From NCBI GenBank assembly GCA_963932465.1, contig OZ010794.1:447222502-447286501 (forward strand): a DNA stretch of 64,000 nt, given 5' to 3'. This document shows positions 1 through 11,107 of the stretch, piece by piece (position 1 is the stretch's first letter; every line of letters begins with the position of its first letter). The position numbers were made by a program, and so were the translations under genes. Source of the stretch: Maratus speciosus (Eukaryota; Arthropoda; Arachnida; Araneae; Salticidae). The notes below the pieces were generated by a model. That model had not been told where the DNA came from. It was given only the letters and a program-made list of their open reading frames with translations, and did not search any database.

Positions 1-667
1 CGACGCTTATCAGTAAACTCTAATTCGAAATTTTGTGATTCCCAGTTGCTGAAACGACCGGCTTTCTAAACGCGGCGAAATCGAAATAAACAAATGATTT
101 CATTGTTCCCGAATAATAGCTGAGCGGGTTACAACTGTTTGCAAGTCGAAAGATTTTCATGTTAAACGATTTAATCGCTTTGAAATATGTAAAAAACACT
201 TGAAATATGTATATTTTTTCAAGGATATATAAATGTCATAAAAATTAATTCTTTTTCGGTACTTTTCGGTTAGCCGGGCGCCAGTGTTATATGTACATAT
301 TTATATACATATATATATATATGTAAATATACATGTATATACGTATGCACATATTGTGTATACACACACATATATATATATATGTAAATATATATGTACA
401 TATACATACATATATATACATACATATGTATATATACATATTTATATATACATATATATGTACATATAACACTGGCGCCCGGCTAACCGAAAAGTACCTC
501 TTTTTCTTTCCAAAAGAGAAAGTCTATAAATATATTTTTTTTTATTTCAGCTGAATATTGTTCAATTTAAAAAAAAGGACAATCCCGAAAATCCCGGGAT
601 TTGGCAGACAAGATCCCGGGATTTTCGGTATTAAAAATGATGCGGGATCCCGGGATTGTAATCCCTA
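1..667 (-). mobile_element. hAT element copy, 3' part cut off by window edge
   Basis: Apart from the MITE at 258-498, this stretch is the reverse complement of 7227-7666, the left end of the complete hAT element further right. The terminal inverted repeat ends at 667 (CGGGATTGTAATCCCTA) and is preceded by several ATCCCGGGAT palindromes, the same subterminal pattern as in the complete copy. Base 1 matches about 7666, so the rest of this copy, including any transposase part, lies outside the window. A target duplication cannot be tested because the other end is missing. Point differences from the 7.2-kb copy show these are two separate, diverged insertions. Confidence 0.85.
258..498. mobile_element. 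MITE with 8-bp target duplication, AT/AC-microsatellite core
   Basis: The ends are inverted repeats of about 43 bp: it starts GGTACTTTTCGGTTAGCCGG and ends with the complement of that. The interior is an ATGTACATAT-rich simple repeat. TCTTTTTC is duplicated at 250-257 and 499-506. The hAT copy at 7.4 kb has the same site without the insert, so both boundaries are directly supported. An 8-bp duplication fits hAT or P-type transposases; no transposase is encoded. A diverged stretch (GCCCGGCTAACATAAAAGTA) occurs near 26950. Short open frames in the microsatellite are not genes. Confidence 0.9.
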
Positions 668-1368
668 TACCCAACCCTAGGTTGTATAGTTTTTTACAAA
701 ATCTTAGTATTCTTTTAGCAACGATTTTTTTATAATACTATTACAAATTCATATATTTTTTCTACGGAACCCTCTGTGCGCGAGTAATACTCGCACTTGA
801 CCGTTTATTTAATTTAGTCGAAATATTTTACAAGTATTCTGGTTTTACTTTAAAGATAACAGTATTATGTATTTATTGTCACCAAAATTTCCTCTTTATA
901 TGCATATTTTCAGATTTTATCATGCGCTCAAGATTTTTTTCTCTCATTATCATATATTTTTAAACTTATCATTTCAATATTTATTTATGAATTTACAAGT
1001 ATATATATTTTTTTGAATATAAATATAAATATAAATATAAGCTTTATATTTAAATGAAGTTTTATTTTTATTTTTGATTTATTACACAAGTTTTGAAGCT
1101 TGGAATAAAGTGGTATTTTTTTCCTTTTTCGACGTGTTCAAAGGTGTCCTACCCCCTTAAAACTTTGTAACATTCCAATTTCGAATCTTCGTTAATGCAT
1201 TGTTATATTGCTTCTTCGTCCACATTTTCAGAACAGTTTAACTTTCTCAAATCTTCTAAATATTTCTCTGCAAATCCGTACAATCGTCGTCTTATGCAGG
1301 AATTTCCTTTTCTTCATCCGTTAAAATTGCCTTCCATGATTTCTTACCTGTGGTGCTGGTGATTTTTA
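668..1368. other. AT-rich intergenic DNA, nothing recognised
   Basis: No long open frame, no known motif. It holds a short AAATAT array near 1020 and homopolymer runs. Confidence 0.5.
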
Positions 1369-1905
1369 CCCGACTGCCAAGAAGGGTTATGTGTTTGACG
1401 CGTATCTGGGTATGGATGTGGATTTCTTTATACCCTCGAAACATCCCAACGGCTGGATGGATTTTAATGAATGAGGTCTCTATCGATTCGTCTTAACCGT
1501 CCCATGGTTATAAGCTAGGTTTTGTTTTCATAAATTCAAATAGCGGCCGTAAAATACAAAATGGTGGTTGAGACGAAAAAAAATAATTACGCACCATATT
1601 GAGTGGAATAGGTCTTTCAAAAGGAAGACGGTGTTTCCTAGACTGTTTTACAGTCAGAAGCTCCGTTTAAATACTACACAACCTGAAAGTCGTGTAGGTA
1701 GGAGTGTAGCTAGCTTAACCGAAACTCTAACCTTCATAGACATACATAGGACTCATCAAAACAGTGTTTATAGATAGGAACTAACAATTAAAAACAACTT
1801 AAAAGTCATCAATACAAGTAAAAAAAAAAAATAATAGGTAAGTAATATAAAAAATAGTTTCACATTGATGAGAAATAATTAATTAGTTCGCCACGAGTTA
1901 GACCA
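1369..1905 (+). repeat. Dispersed repeat, CCCGACTG family (copy 1)
   Basis: It starts CCCGACTGCCAAGAAGGGTT and runs to a TTAATTAGTTCGC segment near 1890. An inverted, diverged and longer copy lies at 5970-6835, and fragments occur near 27.9-28.4 kb and 32.15 kb. The short CCCGACTG/CAGTCGG ends of the 6-kb copy suggest a DNA element, but no transposase or target duplication is visible. The 69-residue open frame inside it is accidental. Confidence 0.6.
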
Positions 1906-1979
1906 CGGACAGACAGACAAACGGCGCACAGTCAGACGAACCCAAATCATAAACACTTTTCAACTATATTGGAAAGTGT

Positions 1980-2467
1980 TAACAAATCTGAAATTGTACG
2001 TCAAATGTGGCAAATGAAGTGCGTTCGTACTATAACTAGTTTAAATATTCAGATCTTGGTGCAATAGCTGTTGCACTCTTAAGCAAAAGTCCATGAATAC
2101 AAAACTTATTGTGATTATATATATATGAAATTCAGTAATGCGGAAATAATACTACTCCATCTTAAATAGGACGTAATCACCATGGCAACCTAGAATCATC
2201 ACCTATCATGGAATATCATTGAATTAATTACGTGTGATAGGATTTAATAACAGGAGGAAAACTGTTATTGCTCTCTTTTTAAGTTTTGATTCGATTTTTA
2301 TAAAATTTGAAATGACTCGACAAAATTCTGCAACAATTCTATATATCAAATTTCAAACTATTCGGTTGAGTAGTTTTTGCACTGTGATATGCGCGCAGAC
2401 AGACAGATGGAGGGACCAGACGACGACTGTCGATTCTAGGTATTTATATAATTACGAACGCACCTAA
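1980..2467 (+). repeat. Dispersed repeat, GGTGCGTTCG family (copy 1)
   Basis: Shares its two ends with copies at 32268-33517 (minus) and 39897-40470 (plus). The left part reads GTGCGTTCGTACTATAACTA after a conserved GTGGCAAATGA; the right end reads ATTACGAACGCACCTA. A CAGACAGACAG tract lies just inside the right end in all three. The ends are partly complementary (GGTGCGTTCGTA), so a DNA transposon is possible. No protein is encoded. Confidence 0.6.
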
Positions 2468-2546
2468 AAAGTAACTAAGTGCAACCTATTATCAAAATAT
2501 TTAATGATCTGAAAAATACAAATAGATATTTCAAAGACTACATTAA

Positions 2547-2583
<37 letters not shown>

Positions 2584-2825
2584 TTCATAGCAACTGCTAT
2601 TTTAGATTACTACTTTATATTTGAAAAGATAACTTTTTTTTTCTTTTTTTAAATCAGATGCACGATAGTTATTTTATGCCATTATTTGAAAACTCTTCAT
2701 GGTATAATCATCATCTAAATGAAAGTTTAAGTTATGTTGAAAATAGAAATTTTGTCTGCAATAATAAAAGAAAAAAAGCAATTTAATGAATGTTGTCATA
2801 AAACACCGCGATGTAAATTTATTTG
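2468..2825. other. AT-rich spacer with poly-A tract
   Basis: About 30 As near 2551-2580 and oligo-T runs; nothing else recognised. Confidence 0.4.
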
Positions 2826-4040
2826 GCAGTGTATTTCGAAACAAGCTCATTAATTTTGATAGGATAAAGGGAAAAAACCTAAGGAGAATAAACTTAGAAC
2901 ATAAAGAGCTATTAGGTTATTATTTCTAAAAAAAAAAAAAAAAAATGTAGTGAATAATTTGAAAGAATAAACGTGAGTGATTTTAATAATTCTTTTTACG
3001 AAGAAAATACTTGTATTATTAGACATTACCTGAATGTTTTTAGCAGGTAAATTATATGTTTTTAAATAGCATTGTTTAAGTCTGAATTCCTTATTATTTT
3101 GATTTCTTAACACTTTCCAACTTAGTTGAAAATTTTTTCTGACTTCGATTTGTCTGGTGATCCGTTTATCTGTCTGTGCTCTAACTTGCGTAAATATAAT
3201 CAAGTTGCCATAAAACTGATATATATTATTCTGGTTTACTATGGCATGTTTTCTATGGAAAATGAAGTGTGTAGCATTTTAAGTGCGTTTGCAGGGACAC
3301 CCAAAAGAACTCCTTAACATAATCGTGTAGGGAAAAATCGTTTGCAGTATATTTTATTAGTGTTATACTATTACAAACTTATTGAATACAGGGTCGCGCA
3401 AAATAATTCGGTTGCAGTATTGTCTATGAACGATAATTGCTGGAAGTGCGTTTTCAATTGCTGTGTTTGTTCTTAAATTTAACTTTTTTTTTCATGTTAT
3501 TCGAAGTGCATATTATTGCAGTGTATTTTGAAACATAGCTCATTAATTTTGATAAGATAAAGGGGAAAAAACAGTAGGAGAATAAACCCAGAACATAAAG
3601 AGCTATTAAGTTATTATTTCTAAAAACAAATTGTAGCGTATAATTTCAAAAAATAAATGTGAGTGATTTTAATAATTGTTTTATGTAGAAAAAAAATTTT
3701 ATTGTTAGACATTACCTTAATGTTTTTAGAAGGAAAAATTATATGCTTTTAAACAGCATTGTTTAAATCTTAATTTCTTATTATTTTCATTTTTTAACAC
3801 TTTCCAACATAGTTGAAAAGTGTTTTCATATGTCTATCTGTCTTGCGTAAATATACGTGTCACTATGTAACTGATATATGTTATTATGGTTTATTATGAT
3901 ATGTTTTCTATAGAAAATGAAGCGTATATGTATCATGTACAATTTTTTTTACAGGGACACTCAAAAGAATTCCGTTACATTATCGTTTATGAGAAAAAAT
4001 CGTTTGCAATGGTATTTTAACCGTTAAATCCTTAGTGTAA
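2826..4040. repeat. 692-bp direct tandem duplication
   Basis: Two head-to-tail copies begin at 2826 and 3518 with GCAGTGTATTT and stay alignable through matching landmarks: ACATAAAGAGCTATTA, GTGAGTGATTTTAATAAT and TTAACACTTTCCAAC. Both contain a TCTGTCTG-type tract. The copies differ by many substitutions and small indels, so the duplication is old. The open frames crossing it (2850-3203 minus, 3126-3317 plus) are not conserved between copies. Confidence 0.7.
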
Positions 4041-4895
4041 TTCAGGAGTTACACAATATATTTTTTTGCCATTTGGCGCTTTCTACTGATCTTTTGGCGA
4101 GCTATTATGAGTTACTTACATATGATAACATGCATTTATAAGGTCGTGAAGTCTGTTTTTCCTCTGATTTGATATCCCGGGAGGTTATAACTTATTTTGT
4201 TCATACTGCTTGTAATGTACTCGACTGGCTTTTTTACTCTATCTTTATAAGGTAATCATTATTAATTATGCAAACTATTAAAAGAAGTAATGAAAAAAAT
4301 ATTGTTATCGTTGTGCGCACGCGCAGATAAAAAATATTTCGTACAACTGCTCATATTGCATCAAATGCTTAATATATTTACATTTGAATTACTCTATATT
4401 ACTTCTACTACATTTTGTCAAATTTTCTGAAACCGGCGTTCAATTTGATGTAAAAATCCCGCATGATATAAACAAAAAAACAAGCAAGAATTTTTTTAAC
4501 TTATATATATATATATATCCATGAATATACTTGTTATTTTTACACGAATGAATACACATATTGATCAATATCCACATATTCATAAGCTATAGCTATAGAT
4601 CATTTCGTGCATTTTATTTTACAGGATGATCCCAAATATTATTATTTTTCTTTGATTTTTTTGTTGACCCCCTAATCGTCCTTCTGATCAAATCGCCGCT
4701 GATAAATATGAAATCGAACATATTCTTCATAATTCTGAAGTTGCAGAAAAATCCGACAAGTATGCCTTTAAATATTCGACAAAATGTCTAAAATTGAAAG
4801 TGTCCGGTGATTAATGGCTATATTTATATAATGTATAATAGTTTCATAAGGTAAAACAAGTTGATTTTGCCCTATATCCAGACACGTGTATTATA
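4041..4895. other. AT-rich DNA, nothing recognised
   Basis: No gene or repeat structure beyond a TA microsatellite near 4503-4518. Confidence 0.4.
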
Positions 4896-5279
4896 CAGTG
4901 AAACCCCAATTTAACGTTATCCAAGGGATCATACAGAAAAGATGCTAAATGCAGGAAAACGTTAAATCGGGGCATGACGAAAACAAAACACTGAGCGTAA
5001 AAGAAAGACTAATTTAAGTAAGATACGTTTCATTTCTTGATTTACAATGATTTAGTTTTCTAAATTGTGTTTTAAAGAATTGGGTTCTTTTATTAACCAT
5101 TTCGAAAAATGGTTATTGTCCTCAGTCAGGGTAGGAAATCAAAAACATATCTGAAGCGTTTTATTAGTTGAATCCCGCATTTTATTCGTTTTCTAATTGG
5201 TCTATACAGTAAACTGTGTTTTCCCTTTACTTTCAAAAGTTATGGATACTTCTGTTGCCACTATGACAAGAAAGTAATA

Positions 5280-5450
5280 AAAACTAAAAAAAAAAATTAA
5301 TAACTCAGAAACAAATTGAGATACAGCTTTCAAACAAATTGCATTTAAAAGTACATTTTTTTTTTCTCTATACGACGATATAAAAAGTAATATTGTGGGA
5401 TGTTTAGAAGTTTAAGAATGAAATTTCATTTAAAATTGTCCAGGAATATT
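5280..5450 (-). repeat. Fragment of TCTATCTAT dispersed repeat family
   Basis: Reverse-complement match to 28490-28620, with landmarks AAATTGAGATACAGCTTT and a GGATGTTTAGAAGTT end. The same piece recurs in the satellite leader at 11280-11370 and 13600-13695. Confidence 0.5.
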
Positions 5451-5969
5451 AATGTTTAATCTATGGCGTACGTAATGTATGACCAGCTCCGTAGAAGTTA
5501 AAAAATTTACAGTACCGAAAAATGTAATCCATGGCGTACGTAATGTATGGTTAACTCCTTGCGATTTTTTGTGTCTTAAATTTTAGTCTTTGAAAAAATC
5601 ATTTTCCAAATGGTCATTGTAATTTATTAAATTGCATTATTTATTATTATTTTTTTTTATGTACTGTTTTTAGTAGCTCGCTTTCTAAACTTAGAGGAAT
5701 TTTTTTGTAAGCTTTTTTTATTGGTCTTCACTATTTCAAAGGAATACACTACATTTTATCACCATATTTTACCATCTAAAGCCAATAAAAAAAATTCTAA
5801 CGATCTATCAGTTCCGTTCTAGTACAAAAAGCATAATCGGTTATTGGTGCAGATGAAAGAGACGAGGCTTTTCGAATATTGCACTCGCAGTTGGTAAGAA
5901 AGACAATAAATTCTTTCATCAACTCGTAGGTGAAATACAATTTTTAATAAACAAATTTTAAAAATAAAA

Positions 5970-6835
5970 AAACCCGACTGCGTAAAAAGCGAACTAATTA
6001 ATTATTTCTCATCAATGTGAAACAATTTTTTTTTTTTTTTTTCAATTCCTACTATTAGCTCACACTCTGGCTTTATATATCTTGTTCAAATTTTCAATCG
6101 TTAATAAAATACTTATTATTCACCCAATCAAACTCAAATAAATTTTTTCAAACTTGTAGTGGATGACACTTGATGTTAATCCGGTTTCTTTCAAATATTA
6201 ATTCATTAATTAAATTAAATTAATTAATTTTCAATAATCGGGAGAGCCCTCTTCTTGATCAAGGTATTTTAAGCGCCACTCAGAAGGAAAGAAGAATGGG
6301 AGAAAAAAACATCTCTTATTGACCTAAGTAGGAATTGACTTAAAATATTTTTTTTTATATTACTTTTTTATATTACTTACCTATTTTTTTTATTTACTTG
6401 TATTGATGACTTTTAAGTTGTATTTAATTGTTAGTTCCTATCTATAAACACTGTTTTGATGAGGTCTATAGATGTCTATGATGGATAGAGTTGCAGTAAA
6501 GCTAGAGATCCTACCTACACAACTTCCAGGTTGTATAATATTTTAACGGATCTTCTGACTGTAAAATAGTCAATGAAACATCGTCTTCATTTTGAAAGAC
6601 CTATCCAATGATATGCTACTCAATAGGGTGCGTAATTTTTTTCGTCTCTGCCGCCATTTTGAATTTATAAAAACAAAACCTAGCCTATAACCATCGGGCC
6701 GTTAAGACGAATTGATAGAGACGTCATTCATTAAAATCTATCCAGCCGTTGGGATGTTTGGAGGGTATAAGGAAATCCACATACACAGATACGCGTGAAA
6801 CACATAACCCTTCTTTTCAGTCGGATAAAAACAGG
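5970..6835 (-). repeat. Dispersed repeat, CCCGACTG family (copy 2)
   Basis: Inverted relative to 1369-1905. It begins CCCGACTGCGTAAAAAG and ends CTTCTTTTCAGTCGG. It is longer than copy 1 and includes an AT-rich TTAATTAA block, an AGAGCCCTCTTCTTGATCAA motif at 6244-6263 and a segment also seen at 32148-32235. It sits inside the TA element 4896-7090. Confidence 0.6.
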
Positions 6836-7226
6836 AGAGATTCCGAATTTTGCTCGTATTGATAAAAAAATTTTATTTATTTTCATCACAATTTTTGACT
6901 ATTTTAGAAAAATTTCATTGAGCTTTTACAGCTGAAAGAACGTTAAATGCAGGAAATATTTCAAAAAGATAACGTTAAATCAGGGATTTTCTAACATTAC
7001 AAATATAGGAAATAAATTGGGACTAGTGAAAAATGACGTTATATGCGGAAAATCGTTAAATACGGGTTATGTTAATTCGGGGTTTCACTGTATATAATTT
7101 TTTTCCTGGACCATCAAACAATCAACAAAAAAGGAAAAAAAGGGGTTATCAAGTGCAGCACGTACTTTATTAAAAGCTTTTCTTTTCTGTGTGTTTCATG
7201 TAGTTATTTTTGCAGTGGCTCCTGAA

Positions 7227-9197
7227 TAGGGATTACAATCCCGGGATCCCGTATCCCGAGATCCCGGGATCCCGCATCATTTTTAATCCTGAAAATCCCG
7301 GGATCTTGTCTGCCAAATCGCGGGATTTTCGGGATTGTCCTTTTTTTAAAATGGAACAATATTCAGCTGAAATAAAAAAAACATATTTATAGACTTTCTC
7401 TTTTGGAAAGAAAAAGAATTAATTTTTATGAAATTTATATATCCTTGAAAAAATATACATATTTCAAGTATTTTTTACATATTTCAAAGCGATTAAATCG
7501 TTTAACATGAAAACCTTTTGACTTGCAAACAGATGTAACCCGCTCGGCTATTGTTCGGAAACAATGAAATCATTTGTTTATTTCGATTTCGCCGCGTTTA
7601 GAAAGCCGGTCGTTTCAGCAACTGGGAATCACAAAATTTCGAATTAGAGTTTACTGATAAGCGCCGCATTTGAGTTTCATAGTCATTATTATGTGCTAAC
7701 TTCTTTGCTTTTCGGGCGTTTATACTTATTTTGCTTTAAAGATGTCTAATGAAGGATTTTGTAGCTCATAGAAAAAATAATGATACATCTTCAGTATGGC
7801 ACTGCTATTTAAGGTCAAAAGATGAGGAAATCGCTAAACGTAAAAGATGTAGCCAAGTGCTTAAAACGTTAGGTGGATCGACTAAGGGTTGCATGCACAT
7901 TTATCGACGAAACATGGTATTAAAGTTTAGAAAGAATTTAATACATCATATCTTCCTTCCACACGTCAAGATTGCATAGAAGATGCATTGCTTTCTAAAA
8001 AGCGGGAAATAGAAGATTATTTTAGTAGTGATAAGGAATCAATGGATTTAATTTTATTGCGAATGACAGATAAGACTGTTTTTCATTTAACTTCAACTGA
8101 TTTAAGAAACTTACTCATAGCTAAAGGCTATAATGATTTGCCAAAATCTGCAGTATCAATTCGAAATCGTGTAGTGAACTATAATAAAAGAGTTAGTTAC
8201 AAGTGAAATACAAACTTTTAAAAATTCAGGAAAAAAAATTTAGTTTGACTTTTGACGAATGGACATTTACTGCAAGCAAGCGATTTGTGAATATTAATGC
8301 CCATTCAAGAAATTTAAATTTGAGCAAATTCAGGAATTTAGGCCTTATGCGCATATATGGTTCTTTTACAGCAAAAAAGTGCATTGAAATGCTAACAGAG
8401 CGCTTAAACCAATATGACATTTCCCTAAAAACAGACAATCTTACAACTGGGATTTGGAGATGAAACTTTAGATGCCGTCATATTTCTTAGAACATATTTT
8501 CAAAGGAATACCGATTAGTTAGGAAACAGTAAACTATTCAAAATAATCTTTTTTTTTTCACGAGGTACGTAATAATTTTTTTATATTATGCAACGTTTTC
8601 GAATTTTAACAGCTATTGCTATTTAGAAATTTAAACTATATATCTATGTATTATTTTATTGTATGTGTGTGTGTGCTAAGTTCTTTTATTTCAAGAAAAA
8701 AATCTTCATGTTAGGGACAATCTTGCATTTGCAATATCCTAGAATTATAAACTTTAATTACGTAGGTATGAGAATAATTCATAATTTAATTCGTGATATT
8801 AATTAGTTTTCAATATTGTAAATATTAAACTATTCAAAAACTTGTTTAACAGGAAATAAAAAAAAATATCTATAAGATGAAGCATAGACATTTCATGTTT
8901 TTTGTTGCATTTTCAAACATCAACAGCGTATTTCTTTTAATTTTCAATTGTTCTAATTTATCCTATAAGTTTTGATAATTAATTGAAGTTAATTTTTTTA
9001 ATTTGGTATATTTTCATATGTAAATTAGACTGTAATTTTGCTTTGTCTTTTCTATAATATTATGATATTTAGCTATTGTAGAAATTGATGATATTACAGA
9101 AATTCTAATTTTCCTAATATCGGGATTATCCCGGGATTGAATCTAAGCAGTCCCGAAATCCCGGGATTGGAAATTAGTCTCGGGATTGTAATCCCTA
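7227..9197 (+). mobile_element. hAT transposon, 1971 bp, 8-bp target duplication
   Basis: The termini are TAGGGATTACAATCCCGGGA at the left and a slightly diverged complement ending GGGATTGTAATCCCTA at the right. An exact 8-bp duplication CTCCTGAA flanks it (7219-7226 and 9198-9205), as expected for hAT transposases. Both ends carry clusters of CCCGGG-centred palindromes, likely subterminal transposase-binding repeats. The interior holds a broken transposase start (7742-8463) and then about 650 bp of AT-rich DNA without the catalytic core or dimerisation domain, so the element has an internal deletion and cannot move itself. Confidence 0.9.
7742..8463 (+). pseudogene. hAT transposase relic: BED finger and N-terminal region only
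   Basis: Three adjoining open pieces (7749-7979, 7988-8206, 8203-8463) read together like the first third of a ZBED-type hAT transposase. The first is a degenerate BED zinc finger: VWHCYLRSKDEE, then KRCSQVLKTLGGSTKG, with the first expected cysteine changed to arginine. The second (STDLRNLLIAKGYNDLP) matches the helical region that follows in these proteins. The third carries FSLTFDEWTF and NLGLMRIYGSF, the start of the RNase H-like fold with its first acidic residue. Stop codons at about 7977 and 8204 and the missing remainder mark it as dead. The family assignment rests on motif recognition; the subfamily is uncertain. Confidence 0.8.
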
Positions 9198-9205
9198 CTC
9201 CTGAA

Positions 9206-9745
9206 GCTTCAGTAACGGGGTTAAAGGCTTGTGTGAAAATGTTATATTGGTGTAAGTTCTGAGTATTTGGTAAGAAATAATCATTGCAACTTTTACCATG
9301 CATCATGAAAATATCTCGTATTTGAGGGCTAAGAATAAAAAAAGCAAAAAATACCAAAAAATCAAAAATCTTTTTTTTTTTTTTTTTTTTTTTTTAACGA
9401 AAAAAATGTCTTAAATGCCAAGCTTAGTAAACAAGGGAACTCTTGAAGTGCCAACCCTAGTATAAATAGTACAAAAAAGAGTAGAAAAATGTCACTGGTT
9501 GGAAGTGCCACACAAAGTAAAGTGGAGAATGCTGAATGTGCCAGTGATAAGATGCTCGGCGACTGGTGGCTATTACACAACTGGATCATGTTGTTACTGT
9601 TTACGTGAATGGGATATTTTTAAGCAAGGTGAAAATATTAAATAAATAAATAAAAGCAATGTTTGCAAATTGTTGATAATGTTAGGTATTTAAACACTAA
9701 ACGAAAAGAAGCTAAATACCTACATTTTAAAGTGTTGAACTAAGA
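9206..9745. other. Unassigned DNA with T-tract
   Basis: A run of about 26 Ts lies at 9370-9395, followed by a stretch with recurring AAGTGCCA words. The open frames here run through the homopolymer and show no family resemblance. Confidence 0.35.
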
Positions 9746-9827
9746 GCCCAAAAGCAGTGAAGTGGAAAACGCTTAAGTACCAAGAGCCCAAAAGGAGTGA
9801 AATGGAAAACACTGTAAGTACCAGAAG
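9746..9827 (+). repeat. Two-copy 41-bp tandem repeat
   Basis: GAGCCCAAAAGCAGTGAAGT is followed 41 bases later by GAGCCCAAAAGGAGTGAAAT; each unit ends in AAGTACC. A small minisatellite seed. Confidence 0.6.
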
Positions 9828-10110
9828 TAGGAGTTTTTCTTTTTTTCGTTCTCTTGAAAAATATCCTCTTCTGGACATTCAGCGTTTTCCATTCTTAGTC
9901 CTCATTTCACATAAAGCTGTATTGACATCTTCTTTATTAGAAATGTTTAATCTGAAATCTTCACACATGTCCTCAAGGCAATTTTCTCATAAAGCAAGAA
10001 CATCGGCTGGTGGACAAAAGACTCAAATGAACGCAAATGTTTGCCGAAGACAGCAAACATTAAACAAGTGGGCAAGTGTGATCACAGATCGCTCAGAGGG
10101 TTTCGTTTAA
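9757..10110 (+). CDS. Open frame of 117 codons, unknown, probably not a gene
   Basis: Starts with ATG inside the 41-bp repeat and runs to TAA after RSEGFV. The product is basic and serine-rich, without signal peptide, membrane segment or recognised domain. Composition is less AT-biased than its surroundings, which is the only reason to list it. No splice or promoter signals stand out. It could be a chance frame or part of an exon. Confidence 0.12.
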   Translation: MKWKTLKYQEPKRSEMENTVSTRSRSFSFFRSLEKYPLLDIQRFPFLVLISHKAVLTSSLLEMFNLKSSHMSSRQFSHKARTSAGGQKTQMNANVCRRQQTLNKWASVITDRSEGFV

Positions 10111-10810
10111 TATTCCTTTCAAAACACTTTATCATTTTGCAAAATCTGTTAGTTCCACATTTTGCAACCAGGAGATGCACTCTATTCTAAAAAAAAAAAC
10201 TCTATCCGAATGAAACTATGTTTTACATCCTTTCCGTAGATATGTTAGTCGAGGGGATCGGTCCCATAGCACCCGAGATAGGTAGGCGACCCATGGCGGT
10301 AAAAAGTGGAACTAAAATACTCAAGGCTATGGTGCATAATATGAAATAGTGATCAAAGTGCTGTGCAATGATATATCACGTGAGGGGTGTCGGCAAAAGT
10401 TAGAAAAGTGCCTCTCGGGTGAAAAGAGGGAGGTTAGAAAAATTGCTTAAAATACACAAGTTAGAGGCCGGAGTGGTAAATAATATAAGACTTTTTGAAA
10501 TTTTATTATTTTTCGTATGATCACAAGTGTTCTGCTTTAAGTATGCAAAATTTCAAGTCTCCAACTTAATTAAAGGCTCAGTTATAGATAAAAAAAAAAA
10601 ATGCTTAAAATACACACGTTAGAACCTAGAGAGGTAAATATAAGACTTGTTCAAAATTTTATGATTTGTCATTTGAAGTGAGATGTTCATCTATAAATAT
10701 GAAAATTTTCAAGTCTCCAACATATATAGTTTCTGAGAACGGGCTCTGTGGCAGACAGACAGACAGAGGAGTGAGACGATGAGGTTTCGTCAGGTGAACG
10801 AAACCCAAAA
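10096..10810. repeat. Repeat with GGGTTTCGTT inverted ends and internal duplication
   Basis: The ends are GGGTTTCGTT (about 10098) and AACGAAACCC (about 10797-10806). Inside, a unit of about 158 bp beginning GCTTAAAATACAC occurs twice (10444 and 10602), each ending near CAAGTCTCCAAC. A CAGACAGACAGACAG tract lies close to the right end, as in other repeats of this window. No coding potential. Confidence 0.5.
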
Positions 10811-11107
10811 AATCAAATAGATTTTTTATATTTAGTATATATTTTTAGATTGACCACCAACAGCACTAAAAAGCATTGTCGTATGAAAAACATCAATCAT
10901 GTATAATAATAAAGTTTTGAAATTTATTAAAAACGGTACTTCGTATAAGCCATATTCCGGGGGTTAATAGAAAAAAAAAAATTCGCCAAAGATTTTAATA
11001 TTTAAAGAAAGCTTTTTGAGTCTGATTGTTTCAGTGTTTAAGCGCCAGTTCTATTACATATCTGTTGAATTTGTGTTTTACTTATATTATTCTTTTATTT
11101 AATTATT

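Larger units (their letters stand above)
4896..7090. mobile_element. pogo/Tigger-like non-autonomous element, TA target
   Basis: The ends are inverted: CAGTGAAACCCCAATTTAAC on the left, and a right end whose complement reads CAGTGAAACCCCGAATTAAC. Both are flanked by TA (4894-4895 and 7091-7092). CAGTGAAACC termini at a TA duplication are typical of pogo/Tigger-type elements of the Tc1-mariner superfamily. Subterminal copies of the motif AACGTTAAAT occur at both ends (near 4963 and 6940-7060). The 2.2-kb interior holds no transposase and instead contains other repeats (5280-5450 and 5970-6835), so this is a non-autonomous or gutted element. Confidence 0.75.

Noticed and set aside
284..554. Open frames rich in Tyr/Ile/His on both strands
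   Set aside because: They translate the ATGTACATAT microsatellite inside the MITE; both strands and two frames are open for the same reason.
8226..8438. 70-codon minus frame in the hAT element
   Set aside because: Shadow of the transposase relic on plus.
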